64,000 bases of DNA, from positions 5,265-69,264 of the forward strand of contig JBKBRB010000013.1 of NCBI GenBank assembly GCA_046292465.1. The letters are read 5' to 3'. Below the pieces are notes generated by a model. The model worked only from the letters and a program-made list of their open reading frames with translations. It was not told the origin of the DNA and made no database searches. This stretch comes from JANWWM01 sp046292465 (GTDB taxonomy: Bacteria; Bacteroidota; Chlorobiia; Chlorobiales; Thermochlorobacteraceae). Shown one piece after another: positions 31,924 through 41,113 of the stretch (position 1 is the stretch's first letter; each line of letters starts with the position of its first letter). A program made the position numbers and the translations under genes.

Positions 31924-34335
31924 TTATTGGCACGCTTCGCACGAGTCAGGATTTTCAAGCGAGCATGAAACGGCATCTTTTGTTTTGCTCTCCGAGATAG
32001 CGTGTCCATTGCTGTTTGCGACTTTCGTGTTTGCAACGGCTTGCGCAAGTGCGGCAACGGTTTCTTGAACAGGCTCGCTTTCTTTTGCGCCTGCGGTTGT
32101 CGTTTTCTGAATGCGCGTTTTGGCGCGTGAGCGCAAGTAGTAAGTCGTTTTTAGACCTTTTTTCCACGCATACATATACATCGACGACAGTTTGCCCGTT
32201 GTCGGCGATTCCATAAAGAGGTTCAGAGATTGGGATTGGCAAATGAAAGCCGACCGCTCCGCCGCCATATCAATCAAGACTTTTTGTGAAATTTCCCAGG
32301 CGGTCTTGTAAAGCGAGCGCACCTCTGCGGGAATGGCTTCAATGTGTTGGATTGAGCCTTCGCCTTCGATGATAGCGGCGCGAACTTGCGGCGTCCAAAG
32401 TCCCAAGCGTTTGAGGTCAGCGACAAGGTATCGGTTGATTTGCAAAAATTCTCCCGAAAGCGTTTCGCGCTTGAAGAGGTTGGAGACTTGCGGCTCGATG
32501 CATTCATAACAGCCAACGATGGAAGCAATGGTCGCCGTCGGCGCAATGGCAATGAGAAGCGAGTTGCGAAGCCCTTTCGCTTTGATTTCTTCGGCGAGCG
32601 TATCCCAATCTTCGTGCAAGGTCGGCGTGATGCTGTATTCTTTGGCGAGATGCACGGCAAGTTTGCCGTCGACATACTTCGTTTCGCTGAACGCCGGGAA
32701 CGCGCCAAACTCTTCGGCTAACTTGACGGAAGTTTTCAAGGCTTCGTAGTAAATCACTTCAGAAATTTGGTTCGAGAGAGCTTTGGCGTCAGGCGAGTCG
32801 AAAGGCATTCGCATTTTGAAGAACACATCTTGCAGTCCCATCAAGCCAAGTCCAACCGGTCGCCAGCGATGATTTGACGCCGCCGCTTCTTTGGTCGGGT
32901 AGAAATTGATGTCAATGACTCGGTCTAAGAACTTTGTCGCCACACGCACCACTTTGCGCAGTCCGTTGAAATCAAAGTAGCCATCGTCGCGCACAAACGC
33001 GCCTACATTAACACTTCCGAGATTGCAGACGGCGGTTTCATCTTTGGAAGTTACTTCCAAAATTTCGGTGCAAAGGTTCGAGCTGTGAATGATGTTGCCC
33101 GGCTTGCCTGTTTGTGCGGAGCGTTTGTTCGAGGTGTCTTTGAAGCACATCCAGCCGTTGCCTGTTTCGGCAAGGGTTTGCATCATTCTGCCATAAAGTG
33201 CGCGTGCCGAGATTTGTTTCAAGGCTTTGCCTTCGGCTTCATACTTTTCATACCACATCTCGAATTCATCGCCGAAAGTGTTCAGGAGTTCAGGCACATC
33301 GCTGGGTGAGAAGAGCGACCAATGCGCGTCGGCTTCAATGCGCTTCATAAAGAGGTCAGGAATCCAAAGGGCGAGGTTCAAGTTATGCGTGCGTCGTTCT
33401 TCGGCACCAGTGTTGTTGCGCAGTTCAAGAAAGGCTTCAATATCCGCGTGCCATGGCTCGAGATAGATTGCCGCCGCACCTTTACGCTTGCCCCCTTGAT
33501 TGACGGCATGCACGCTCGAATCCATCACTTTAAGAAATGGAATAATACCGTTGGATTTGCCATTAGTGCCTTTGATGAGCGCGCCTGAGGCTCGCACGGG
33601 CGTCCAATCAATGCCGATGCCGCCCGACCATTTGGAGAGTTGCGCGCAATCAGCGTAGGCTTTGTAGATGCCTTCTAAACTGTCGTCGCCAATCGTTAAA
33701 AGATAGCACGAGCTCATTTGTGCATGGCGCGTGCCTGAATTGAAGAGCGTCGGCGTCGAGGGCATGTAGAGGAAATTCGAGATGATGTCGTAAAACTCAA
33801 TCGCTTCCGTGATGTTTTTGGATAAGCCGAGTGCAACGCGCATAAACATCCATTGCGGGCGTTCAATGACTTTGCGCGTTTTGGGGTGGCGCAAAAGGTA
33901 TCGGTCGTAAATTGTGCGCAAGCCGAAGTATTCGAAGAGGTCGTCGCGGTCGTGGTCGATGGCGTATTCAATCGTGTCTAAATCTTCTTCGGCAAGCATG
34001 CGCACGCGGCTATCAATCAAACCGAGTTCGTCCGCACTTTTGATGTAATCACGAAAGGCTTCGTCGCGTCCGGCTTCTTTGCGAATGGATTCAGCGAGCA
34101 TGCGCGCTGCGACTTTGGAGTAGTTTGGCTCTTCGACTGTCAGCATCACGGCGGTTTCAATCGAGAGGTTGTCTAATTCTTCCGTCGTGCTTCCTTCGTG
34201 CAAGCCATTGATGGTGCGCTTAGCAACTTCCAGCGGCACCACATTTTCAATCCCGCGACATGCACGCGAGACCGCATGCAAGATTTTCTCGATTTTTACT
34301 TCCTCGTGCGAGCCATCTCGTTTTACAACATACAT
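31924..34335 (-). CDS. nrdA: Class I ribonucleotide reductase, alpha (catalytic) subunit
   Basis: Reduces ribonucleoside diphosphates to deoxyribonucleotides. 803 residues from ATG 34335, which begins the ATP-cone (MYVVKRDGSHEEVKIEKIL) and has an AAGGAG ribosome-binding site about 10 bases before it; the frame goes 40 codons further up without homology. Catalytic residues are visible: Cys in SSCYLLTIGD, Cys in NLCTEIL and Cys in AVCNLGSVNVG. The C-terminal redox pair is at the very end (SCEACQ). One N-terminal cone suggests activity regulation by ATP/dATP. Confidence 0.95.
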   Translation of the reverse strand: MYVVKRDGSHEEVKIEKILHAVSRACRGIENVVPLEVAKRTINGLHEGSTTEELDNLSIETAVMLTVEEPNYSKVAARMLAESIRKEAGRDEAFRDYIKSADELGLIDSRVRMLAEEDLDTIEYAIDHDRDDLFEYFGLRTIYDRYLLRHPKTRKVIERPQWMFMRVALGLSKNITEAIEFYDIISNFLYMPSTPTLFNSGTRHAQMSSCYLLTIGDDSLEGIYKAYADCAQLSKWSGGIGIDWTPVRASGALIKGTNGKSNGIIPFLKVMDSSVHAVNQGGKRKGAAAIYLEPWHADIEAFLELRNNTGAEERRTHNLNLALWIPDLFMKRIEADAHWSLFSPSDVPELLNTFGDEFEMWYEKYEAEGKALKQISARALYGRMMQTLAETGNGWMCFKDTSNKRSAQTGKPGNIIHSSNLCTEILEVTSKDETAVCNLGSVNVGAFVRDDGYFDFNGLRKVVRVATKFLDRVIDINFYPTKEAAASNHRWRPVGLGLMGLQDVFFKMRMPFDSPDAKALSNQISEVIYYEALKTSVKLAEEFGAFPAFSETKYVDGKLAVHLAKEYSITPTLHEDWDTLAEEIKAKGLRNSLLIAIAPTATIASIVGCYECIEPQVSNLFKRETLSGEFLQINRYLVADLKRLGLWTPQVRAAIIEGEGSIQHIEAIPAEVRSLYKTAWEISQKVLIDMAAERSAFICQSQSLNLFMESPTTGKLSSMYMYAWKKGLKTTYYLRSRAKTRIQKTTTAGAKESEPVQETVAALAQAVANTKVANSNGHAISESKTKDAVSCSLENPDSCEACQ

Positions 34336-34920
34336 TTGCGTTTCTCCTTCAATAGATGAGTTCTGAAAATGAGTTTGGTAAAGTTTTTGTTCAAAAACAC
34401 CTGCTTGGAGACTCAGAAAGGATACTTTTCCTTTGGTCTTCGTCGCAGTTTTCAATATTTGTCTTCAACTTGCGATAAAACGCTCGGCGTGCTTTTTAAT
34501 CGGTCATCACAAATGTTCCGCGCGCTTGTTCAGCGGTGGTCAAGTCCCTTTGGGCGAGACTTTGTTTGTTGTTAGAGCGTTGATGCGGGTTGAATATGGG
34601 AGAGAAGATTTTTTAGTGCAAACAATTTCCCAAAAAAGTCTCCAAAAAATCTTGCTACTTAAATAACAGAAGTTGATAATGTCATTTTGAGAGTGAAACA
34701 AGTTTTTTCAGCCTTTTACAATTAGCGATTCTCATATTGACGTCAGATGCGCTACTGCATTCTCACCTGCATAGCCACGGGAATTGCAGGAATTAGGCTT
34801 CACGCATTGTTTTTAGATTTCTTGTTGGAGTATCACAAGCGTGTCAATAGGTTCAAGGTGCACAGCGACACACAAACAGCGAAAGAGCGATTTTTATCAT
34901 CGCTCTTCTCCTTGTTCAAG
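34336..34920. other. 585-bp region between purH and nrdA
   Basis: Largest space in the window without a gene. Must contain the nrdAB promoter on the minus strand. I found no NrdR box (ACACWATATATWGTGT type), no cobalamin riboswitch core and no reading frame with protein-like composition. A 6-bp hairpin (CCTGCA 34766-34771, TGCAGG 34785-34790) and the purH terminator-like hairpin are the only structures noted. Confidence 0.5.
34883..34907 (-). terminator. Hairpin behind purH, possible terminator
   Basis: Perfect 9-bp stem AAGAGCGAT / ATCGCTCTT (34899-34907 with 34883-34891), seven-base loop, 13 bases behind the purH stop. Only a short pyrimidine run follows on the minus strand, so termination would be weak. 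Confidence 0.45.
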
Positions 34921-36510
34921 TTAATGCTTAAAGTGGCGCATGCCTGTGAAGACCATTGCAATGCCGCGCTCATCTGCGGCTTTGATAACTTCTTCGTCGC
35001 GAATTGAGCCCCCCGGCTGAATGACGGCAGTCGCACCCGCTTCGGCAGCGGCAATCAGCCCGTCGGCAAATGGAAAGAACGCATCGCTGGCAACTGCTGA
35101 ACCTGTAAGGTCTAACTTCGCCTCACCTGCCTTCCAACGCGCAAGGCGCGACGAATCCACACGCGACATCTGCCCTGCACCAATTCCAACCGTCCGCAAG
35201 TCTTTGGCATACACAATCGCGTTGGACTTGACATGCTTCGCCACACGCCATGCAAAGAGCATATCGTTGAGTTCCGCTTCGGTCGGCTTGCGCTGGGTTA
35301 CAATTCGCAGTTCATTGTCTTTCACCATTGCTACATCGCGCTCTTGCACCAGCACGCCGCAAGTCGTTCCGCGCACTTCTAAGCCATCTCGCTTTGTGGA
35401 TTTTTTCTGCCGAATCAATCGGCGGTCTTTCTTTTTCATCAAGTATTCCAAAACGCCATCTTCAAACTCGGGCGCGATGATAATCTCGGTGAAAATTTCA
35501 TTCATCGCTTCGGCAGTTTTCATATCCAGCGGTTGATTGACGGCGATAATGCCGCCAAATGGGGCTTGGGTATCGGTTTCAAACGCACGCTTGTAAGCAT
35601 CGTAGAGCGTATCGGCTTGCGCCACGCCGCACGGATTGGTGTGCTTGACAATCACGACCGTTGGCTTTTCGCGTCCGAATTCATCGCAGAGCGAAACCGC
35701 CGCCGTTAGGTCGAGAATGTTGTTGTAGGAAAGGTCTTTGCCGTGAAGTTTTTCAAAATACTCACCAAAGGAAACATCGCCGTGTTCGGTTTTGAGCGCG
35801 TAGAAGGCGGCTTTTTGGTGAGGATTTTCACCGTAGCGCATATCAATTTCCTTCGTGAGCGAAAGGGTATAGGTCGCAGTTAATCCTTCTTCCTCTTTTT
35901 CTTTGCCGTTGATTTCTTTGTTCAGATAGTCGGCAATCATGGCGTCGTAGCGACTGGTAAGCGCGAAGACTTTTTGCGCCAGCACGGCGCGCGTTTTGAG
36001 CGTGGTTTTGCCTTTGTTGGCTTTCATTTCATCAAGCACGCATTGATAATCGCCTGCATCGGTTACCACTGTTACAAACTCGTAGTTTTTCGCCGCACTG
36101 CGAAGCATTGATGGTCCGCCGATGTCGATGTTTTCAATCGCTTCTTCAAGCGTTACGCCTTTCTTCTGAATGGTTTGTTCAAAGGGATAAAGATTGACGA
36201 CCACCAAATCGATATACTCGATTTTGTTTTCCTTGACTTCTTTTTTGTGCGCTTTGAGGTTGCGCCGCGCCAGCAATCCGCCATGAATTTTCGGGTGAAG
36301 CGTTTTGACGCGCCCGTCAAGAATTTCAGGGAAGCGCGTGATTTTCGAGATTGACTTTGCTTTCACGCCTGCATCAAGAAGCGTTTTGAGCGTGCCTCCT
36401 GTTGAAAAAATTTCTACTTTCATTTTCTCCAACGCTTTGGCAAACTCGACAATGCCTGTTTTGTCGGAGACAGAAATGAGTGCACGTTTGATTTTTGGAT
36501 TTTCCAACAT
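34921..36510 (-). CDS. purH: Bifunctional AICAR transformylase / IMP cyclohydrolase
   Basis: Last two steps of de novo purine synthesis. 529 residues, normal. N-terminal MGS-like cyclohydrolase domain (KRALISVSDKTGIVEFAKAL, STGGTLKTLLDAG, DGRVKTLHPKIHGGLL). C-terminal transformylase domain with the KHTNPCG motif and SDAFFPFADGL, IQPGGSIRDEEVI and TGMRHFKH at the end. Single gene, with no other purine genes next to it. Confidence 0.97.
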   Translation of the reverse strand: MLENPKIKRALISVSDKTGIVEFAKALEKMKVEIFSTGGTLKTLLDAGVKAKSISKITRFPEILDGRVKTLHPKIHGGLLARRNLKAHKKEVKENKIEYIDLVVVNLYPFEQTIQKKGVTLEEAIENIDIGGPSMLRSAAKNYEFVTVVTDAGDYQCVLDEMKANKGKTTLKTRAVLAQKVFALTSRYDAMIADYLNKEINGKEKEEEGLTATYTLSLTKEIDMRYGENPHQKAAFYALKTEHGDVSFGEYFEKLHGKDLSYNNILDLTAAVSLCDEFGREKPTVVIVKHTNPCGVAQADTLYDAYKRAFETDTQAPFGGIIAVNQPLDMKTAEAMNEIFTEIIIAPEFEDGVLEYLMKKKDRRLIRQKKSTKRDGLEVRGTTCGVLVQERDVAMVKDNELRIVTQRKPTEAELNDMLFAWRVAKHVKSNAIVYAKDLRTVGIGAGQMSRVDSSRLARWKAGEAKLDLTGSAVASDAFFPFADGLIAAAEAGATAVIQPGGSIRDEEVIKAADERGIAMVFTGMRHFKH

Positions 36511-36575
36511 TGATGAGCCGTTATGGTTTTAAGTTTGGACTACGAAGTTATGAAGTCTTGTGTAAAGTTAATGCT

Positions 36576-39035
36576 TCACATCATCGATTGCGTATCGATG
36601 TCGATTCCCACCTTGACTGCGCTTGGCGAAACACGCCGACGAAATTGATACTCGACGCCGCGCACGATTTGCTTTGAGAGCCGCGCACCGTGCTTTTGCT
36701 TGATGAGAATTTGATAGCGAAAATTGTGTTTGAGTTTTGCAATTACCGCAGGCACAGGTCCGAGCACTTCGAACTCTTCTTCCTTCAAAACGCCTTTGAG
36801 CAATTCGCAAAACACTTTTGCCCCTGCGCTGACCTCCGATTCCGACTTTCCCGAAAACTCAATTTTCGCAAGCCGCACAAACGGCGGATAGCCAACCATT
36901 TGCCGAATCGCAAGTTCATACTCGAAAAAATGCACATAATCATTTTTCAAAACATATCGGAACACTTCGTTTTGAAGATTGAGCACCTGCAAATAGACAT
37001 CGCCTTTCTTTTGCGCGCGCCCTGCTCTGCCCGAGACTTGCAACAGGAGCGAATAAAGCCGCTCACTGGCGCGAAAATCAGGAAGCGATAAGCCAATATC
37101 AGCAAGAATTGCACCGACGAGCGTTACATTCGGAAAGTCCAAACCCTTCGCCACCATTTGCGTTCCGAGCAAGATGCGCGCTTTGCCTTCTTGAAACTCA
37201 CGCAGAAACTTCGCGTGCGCGCCTTTCTTGCCCGTTGTGTCTAAATCCATTCGCAAAATTTTCTCGTTTGGAAACAAGTGCTGCAGTTCTTGCTCGATTT
37301 TTTCCGTCCCGCTTGATTTGTAAAGCAGTTCTTCCGAGCCACAGGTTTTGCAGTTCTTCGGCGCAGGTTCGATTCTTCCGCAGTAATGGCATCGCAAGTG
37401 ATTTTCTTTGAGATGAAAAACCATCGTTACTTGACACGCAGGGCATGTGTAAATCGTGCCACAACTGTTGCACTGCACGCTGCCTGCATAGCCGCGCCGA
37501 TTCTGAAACAAAATGACTTGTTCGTTTCTCTCGAGCCGTTTCTGAATCTCGAAAAAAAGCGTTTCGGAAATTGAGGGCGAAATTCTCGTCTCTCTTGAAA
37601 GCCAAATCAATTTGATTTCGGGCGAGGTTGCGCCATCAGCGCGTTTGGAAAGCGTGAGCAGTTCGTATTTGCCTGTTGTAGCGTTGTAATACGATTCAAT
37701 TGAAGGCGTTGCCGAGCCTAAAAGGCAAACAGCGTTTTCAAATTTGGCGCGCATAATTGCCACATCGCGCGCATTGTAGCGCGGCGAAGCGTCGTATTGC
37801 TTGTAGGTCGATTCGTGCTCTTCATCGACGACAATCAATCCGACATTTTCAAGCGGCGCGAAGACTGCCGAGCGTGCTCCAAGCGCGATTCGTGCCGTTC
37901 CTTCTTTCAAACTTTGCCACGCTTCGAATTTTTCGGAATCGTTCATTGCGCTGTGTAGCACGCGAACCTTATCGCCGAAGTGCGCGCGAAACCGCGATGC
38001 CGTTTGCGGCGTGAGCGAAATTTCAGGCACAAGCACAATCGCCGTTTTGCCTTGCTCAAGCACTTTGCGAATGGCTTCGATGTAAATCCAAGTCTTGCCG
38101 CTTCCCGTAATGCCATGCAAGAGAAATGTTTTGAATGCTTGCGCCTCAATCGCACGGTGAATTTTTGAAATGGCAAGTTGCTGTTCGTCGGTGTATTCAA
38201 TTTGCTTTTGAACTTCTACGAAGCCATCGGCAAACATGGCAGTTGTCTCGACGGTTTTCGTCGTTAAAATTTCTTTATCGACGAGCGGTTTAAGGCTTTT
38301 CGGGGTTGCGCCAATTTCGTCCGCAAAAAAACTTGGGCGACCGAGTGCGAAAATTTTTTCCAACTGTTGCTGCTGTTTTGGTGAACGCTTGAACGATTCG
38401 AGCAACTTTGTTTGTGCTTCTTTTGAAAATTCTTGTTGGAGAGAATACAACGTCTTGAACTTCGGCTTTCCTTTTTGGACGAATGTTTTTTTTACCTCAA
38501 TCAATCCGATTCGCTCCAATTCCGAGAGCGCGAGCCGCAAGTGTTTTGAGCCGACGCGCCGCTCTAATTGCTTGACCGTGAGTTTCTTTTCGCGTGAAAG
38601 CACTTGCATGATGTTTCGGCGCAGTTCGGTCTTGACAATTTTTTCGTCAGGCGCAATCAGTGAAAACTCGCGCAAGATGACCGTTTCTTTCGGACGAATG
38701 CGCATCACGGCGGGCAATGTGGCAAGCACGGCTTCGATTGGATAGGCGATGTAATAGTCGGCAATCCACTCTGCAAGGCGCATTAGCACAGGCGAGAGCG
38801 CAGGCTTGCCGTCGTCAAAAATATCGAGAATTTCTCCAAGCGGCACTTCGCTTCCCTGCTCCGAAATCGATTTAACGAATCCCAATCGTTCGTTCTTTCT
38901 TTCCCCCTTTCCAAACGCCACCAACACGCGCGAGCCAACTGTGAGCAGTTGCGAAAATTCGCTTGGCACAAGGTAAGGATAGGCTTTATCGCTGAACGAC
39001 TGTTCGACGAAAATGTGCGCAATCTGTCGTGTCAT
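36576..39035 (-). CDS. priA: Primosomal protein N' (replication restart helicase)
   Basis: Superfamily 2 helicase that reloads the replisome at stalled forks. 819 residues from ATG 39035 (13 more codons are open upstream). N-terminal 3'-DNA-binding part, winged-helix segment, helicase with Walker A GITGSGKTWIYIE and Walker B VVDEEHEST, and the zinc region CNSCGTIYTCPACQ ... CHYCGRIEPAPKNCKTCG. Conserved TQMVAKGLDFPNVTLVG and RAGRAQKKG complete the helicase core. Somewhat longer than the E. coli protein (732). Confidence 0.95.
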   Translation of the reverse strand: MTRQIAHIFVEQSFSDKAYPYLVPSEFSQLLTVGSRVLVAFGKGERKNERLGFVKSISEQGSEVPLGEILDIFDDGKPALSPVLMRLAEWIADYYIAYPIEAVLATLPAVMRIRPKETVILREFSLIAPDEKIVKTELRRNIMQVLSREKKLTVKQLERRVGSKHLRLALSELERIGLIEVKKTFVQKGKPKFKTLYSLQQEFSKEAQTKLLESFKRSPKQQQQLEKIFALGRPSFFADEIGATPKSLKPLVDKEILTTKTVETTAMFADGFVEVQKQIEYTDEQQLAISKIHRAIEAQAFKTFLLHGITGSGKTWIYIEAIRKVLEQGKTAIVLVPEISLTPQTASRFRAHFGDKVRVLHSAMNDSEKFEAWQSLKEGTARIALGARSAVFAPLENVGLIVVDEEHESTYKQYDASPRYNARDVAIMRAKFENAVCLLGSATPSIESYYNATTGKYELLTLSKRADGATSPEIKLIWLSRETRISPSISETLFFEIQKRLERNEQVILFQNRRGYAGSVQCNSCGTIYTCPACQVTMVFHLKENHLRCHYCGRIEPAPKNCKTCGSEELLYKSSGTEKIEQELQHLFPNEKILRMDLDTTGKKGAHAKFLREFQEGKARILLGTQMVAKGLDFPNVTLVGAILADIGLSLPDFRASERLYSLLLQVSGRAGRAQKKGDVYLQVLNLQNEVFRYVLKNDYVHFFEYELAIRQMVGYPPFVRLAKIEFSGKSESEVSAGAKVFCELLKGVLKEEEFEVLGPVPAVIAKLKHNFRYQILIKQKHGARLSKQIVRGVEYQFRRRVSPSAVKVGIDIDTQSMM

Positions 39036-39100
39036 TGAAGTTCGAGAGAAAGTAGAACGAATCCCGCTTTGCATAGCGGATTGAAGATGCTTTACTGCTT

Positions 39101-40207
39101 TTAACTGCCGATGACAACGCTCATCATCGTTATATCGTCGCGTTGTACTTCTTGTTGTTGATGCGCCAAAAGTTCCGCTTCTAATTTTTCTTTTTGTTCA
39201 TCGAGTTTCAAAGTTGCAATAGCTTTGAGCAGTTCTTTGAATCGTTTTGAGCCGAAACTTTCGCGTTGGGGATTGGCTTGGTCGATGTAGCCATCGGTGG
39301 TCAAGTAAAGCGTCATTTGATTTTGAATGGGAATTTCGTGCGAAGTGAATTTGCGTTCTGTTTCGCGTTGTCGTCCGCCAATGCTGTAACGGTCGCCTTT
39401 GAGTTCAGTGAGCTCGCCTTTTTGAATGATGTAAAGCGGACGTTTCGCGCCTGAAAAAATAAGCCGCTCGCGCTCGACCTTCACCAAACACACGTCCATT
39501 CCGTCTTGCAATTCCGCCGATGGATTTTCGCTTTGACGAAGCGCGTCGCGAATGGCTTTATGGAGTTCTTCCAAGATGATGTTAGGTTCGGTTATTCTTT
39601 TTTCTATGATGATTTGATTGAGAAGCGCGGTGCCAATCATGCTCATGAATGCCCCCGGAACGCCATGCCCTGTGCAATCCGAGACGGCAAGAATTTTCGC
39701 CTCGCCTAAATCGTGAAACCAATAGAAGTCCCCTGAAACAATATCCTTCGGCTTGTAAATGATAAAATGATTCGGAAATGCGGTCGCGATTTTTTCGCTT
39801 GTTGGTAAAATGGCTTGTTGGATTTTTTGCGCGTAAGCAATGCTTGCTGTGATGTTTGCATTCAGTTCGGCAAGCTCGACGTTGCGCAGGCGTTGAATTT
39901 CGGCTTCCTTTTTGGCTTGCTCAACTTGATGAATGATTTGCAGGTTCTTCGTCTTTTTGTCGGATTCTTCATTAAAGACCTGCCGCTCAATTTCGTGAAA
40001 CTTCTTGAAGTGGTAGTAAGCCTTTTCAATATCGCCGATGCGTTCATACTCTTCGGCGAAGGCTTGATGGGCTTGATAGAGCAAATCCTTCGCGCCAAGT
40101 TCTTCGGCAAGAGCACGAGCGCGCTCAAAGTAATAAAGTGCCATGTTTTCTTGCTCGGGCGATTGAGGCGTCGCTGTGGAATGGTTCATATCGGATTGAA
40201 TTTGCAT
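39101..40207 (-). CDS. SpoIIE/RsbU-type PP2C phosphatase with N-terminal helical repeats
   Basis: Probable serine phosphatase of a partner-switching pathway. 368 residues. N-terminal part (1-75) holds TPR-like helices (ALYYFERARALAEELGAKD, YERIGDIEKAYYHFKKF), then a coiled coil (about 75-115) and the catalytic domain with metal aspartates in SGDFYWF, SDCTGHGVPGAFMSMIG, YLTTDGYIDQ and RDDITMMSVVIG. No anti-sigma factor or STAS-domain partner is in the window. Similar proteins are frequent in Bacteroidetes and Chlorobi; targets unknown. Confidence 0.87.
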   Translation of the reverse strand: MQIQSDMNHSTATPQSPEQENMALYYFERARALAEELGAKDLLYQAHQAFAEEYERIGDIEKAYYHFKKFHEIERQVFNEESDKKTKNLQIIHQVEQAKKEAEIQRLRNVELAELNANITASIAYAQKIQQAILPTSEKIATAFPNHFIIYKPKDIVSGDFYWFHDLGEAKILAVSDCTGHGVPGAFMSMIGTALLNQIIIEKRITEPNIILEELHKAIRDALRQSENPSAELQDGMDVCLVKVERERLIFSGAKRPLYIIQKGELTELKGDRYSIGGRQRETERKFTSHEIPIQNQMTLYLTTDGYIDQANPQRESFGSKRFKELLKAIATLKLDEQKEKLEAELLAHQQQEVQRDDITMMSVVIGS

Positions 40208-40257
40208 TAAAAATTGAGCCGAATAATTTACTTCAAAAGCACACGAAAGGGAAACGT

Positions 40258-40490
40258 AACTGTTAAGGAGTGAGAAGCGAGGAGTGAGAAGTGAGAAATG
40301 AGAAGCGGGAAGTAAGAAATGAGGAGCGGGAAGTGAGAAGCGGGATGCGAAGCGTCAAGGAGTTGAGAGTTGATAGTGAAGAGTTAAGCGTGAGCAGTGC
40401 GTTCAACTTTTACTTTTAACTTTTCACTCTTAATTCTCAACTCATTAGGATTTCTCACGGCGTTCTGAATCACGTGGTTTTTGCGCACAC
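40258..40490. repeat. Composite intergenic repeat, copy 2 (inverted relative to copy 1)
   Basis: Reading the minus strand: GTGATTCAGAACGCCGTGAG, a GTTGAGAATTAAGAG stretch, AAAGTTGAACGCACT, then pyrimidine-rich units of CTTCTCACT type (plus strand polypurine, about 40270-40350). It matches copy 1 module by module, with internal length differences. It fills the spacer between the phosphatase and recX (40208-40492), where I see nothing else. Confidence 0.8.
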
Positions 40491-40492
40491 AG

Positions 40493-41113
40493 TTAGAGAT
40501 TGAGTGTTCGGAGTGTGGTGCGAATGGTTTCCCACTCGAACCCGCGTCGCATGAGAAATTGCACGAGTTTTTGTTTGCGTTTTTGAGCATCAGGTTCTTT
40601 GGCGAGCGTTTTGAGTTTTCGTTCGGCGGCTTTCGTGCAAAGTTCTTCGCTGTTGAGGTCGGTTTCGCTCAGCACTTCATCGATCATTTCTTTTGCGATA
40701 CCTTTTTGAAAGAGATTGGATTTGAGAGCGGATTTTCCAATCGGCGTGCGTTTGAGCCTATCGCGCACGAGCGCGCTTGCGAATTGGGAATCGTTAAGCA
40801 GGTTCATTTCATAAAGTCGCGCAATTACTTTTTCAATGATTTCGGCAGGAAATTTTTTCTTGCGGAGTTTATCGCGCACTTCTTTTTCGCTGTGGATTCG
40901 TCGGGCAAGCATCGTAAAGGCGGCCGTTTTGGCTTCGTCATAAATGGCTGTTTCGCGCCACTCGGCAAGTTGTTCGGCTGTAACCGAGTCGCCTTTTTTC
41001 AGACCGAGCAAGGCAAGCGCATCAAGCGAAAGTCCAAATGCAAATTCTCCATCGACAAAAATTGAGACGCGGTCTTTACGATTTTTCTGCGGTTCAAGCG
41101 AGGTGATGGTCAT
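40493..41113 (-). CDS. recX: RecX family regulatory protein
   Basis: Modulates RecA filament growth in known members. 206 residues from ATG 41113, which overlaps the PBP2 stop codon (ATGA), so the start is well supported. Three-helix repeat pattern is visible: AKTAAFTMLARRIHSEKEVRDKLRKKKFP, VIARLYEMNLLNDSQFASALVRDRLKR, GKSALKSNLFQKGIAKEMIDEVL. recA is not nearby, so any role in regulation of recombination comes from the family. Confidence 0.85.
   Translation of the reverse strand: MTITSLEPQKNRKDRVSIFVDGEFAFGLSLDALALLGLKKGDSVTAEQLAEWRETAIYDEAKTAAFTMLARRIHSEKEVRDKLRKKKFPAEIIEKVIARLYEMNLLNDSQFASALVRDRLKRTPIGKSALKSNLFQKGIAKEMIDEVLSETDLNSEELCTKAAERKLKTLAKEPDAQKRKQKLVQFLMRRGFEWETIRTTLRTLNL

Noticed and set aside
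34336..34455. Forty extra N-terminal codons on nrdA
   Set aside because: The ATP-cone begins at ATG 34335, which has an AAGGAG site at proper distance.
40384..40590. Minus-strand frame reading HVIQNAVRNPNELRIKSEKLKVK
   Set aside because: It is the translated form of the dispersed repeat, not a protein-coding gene.
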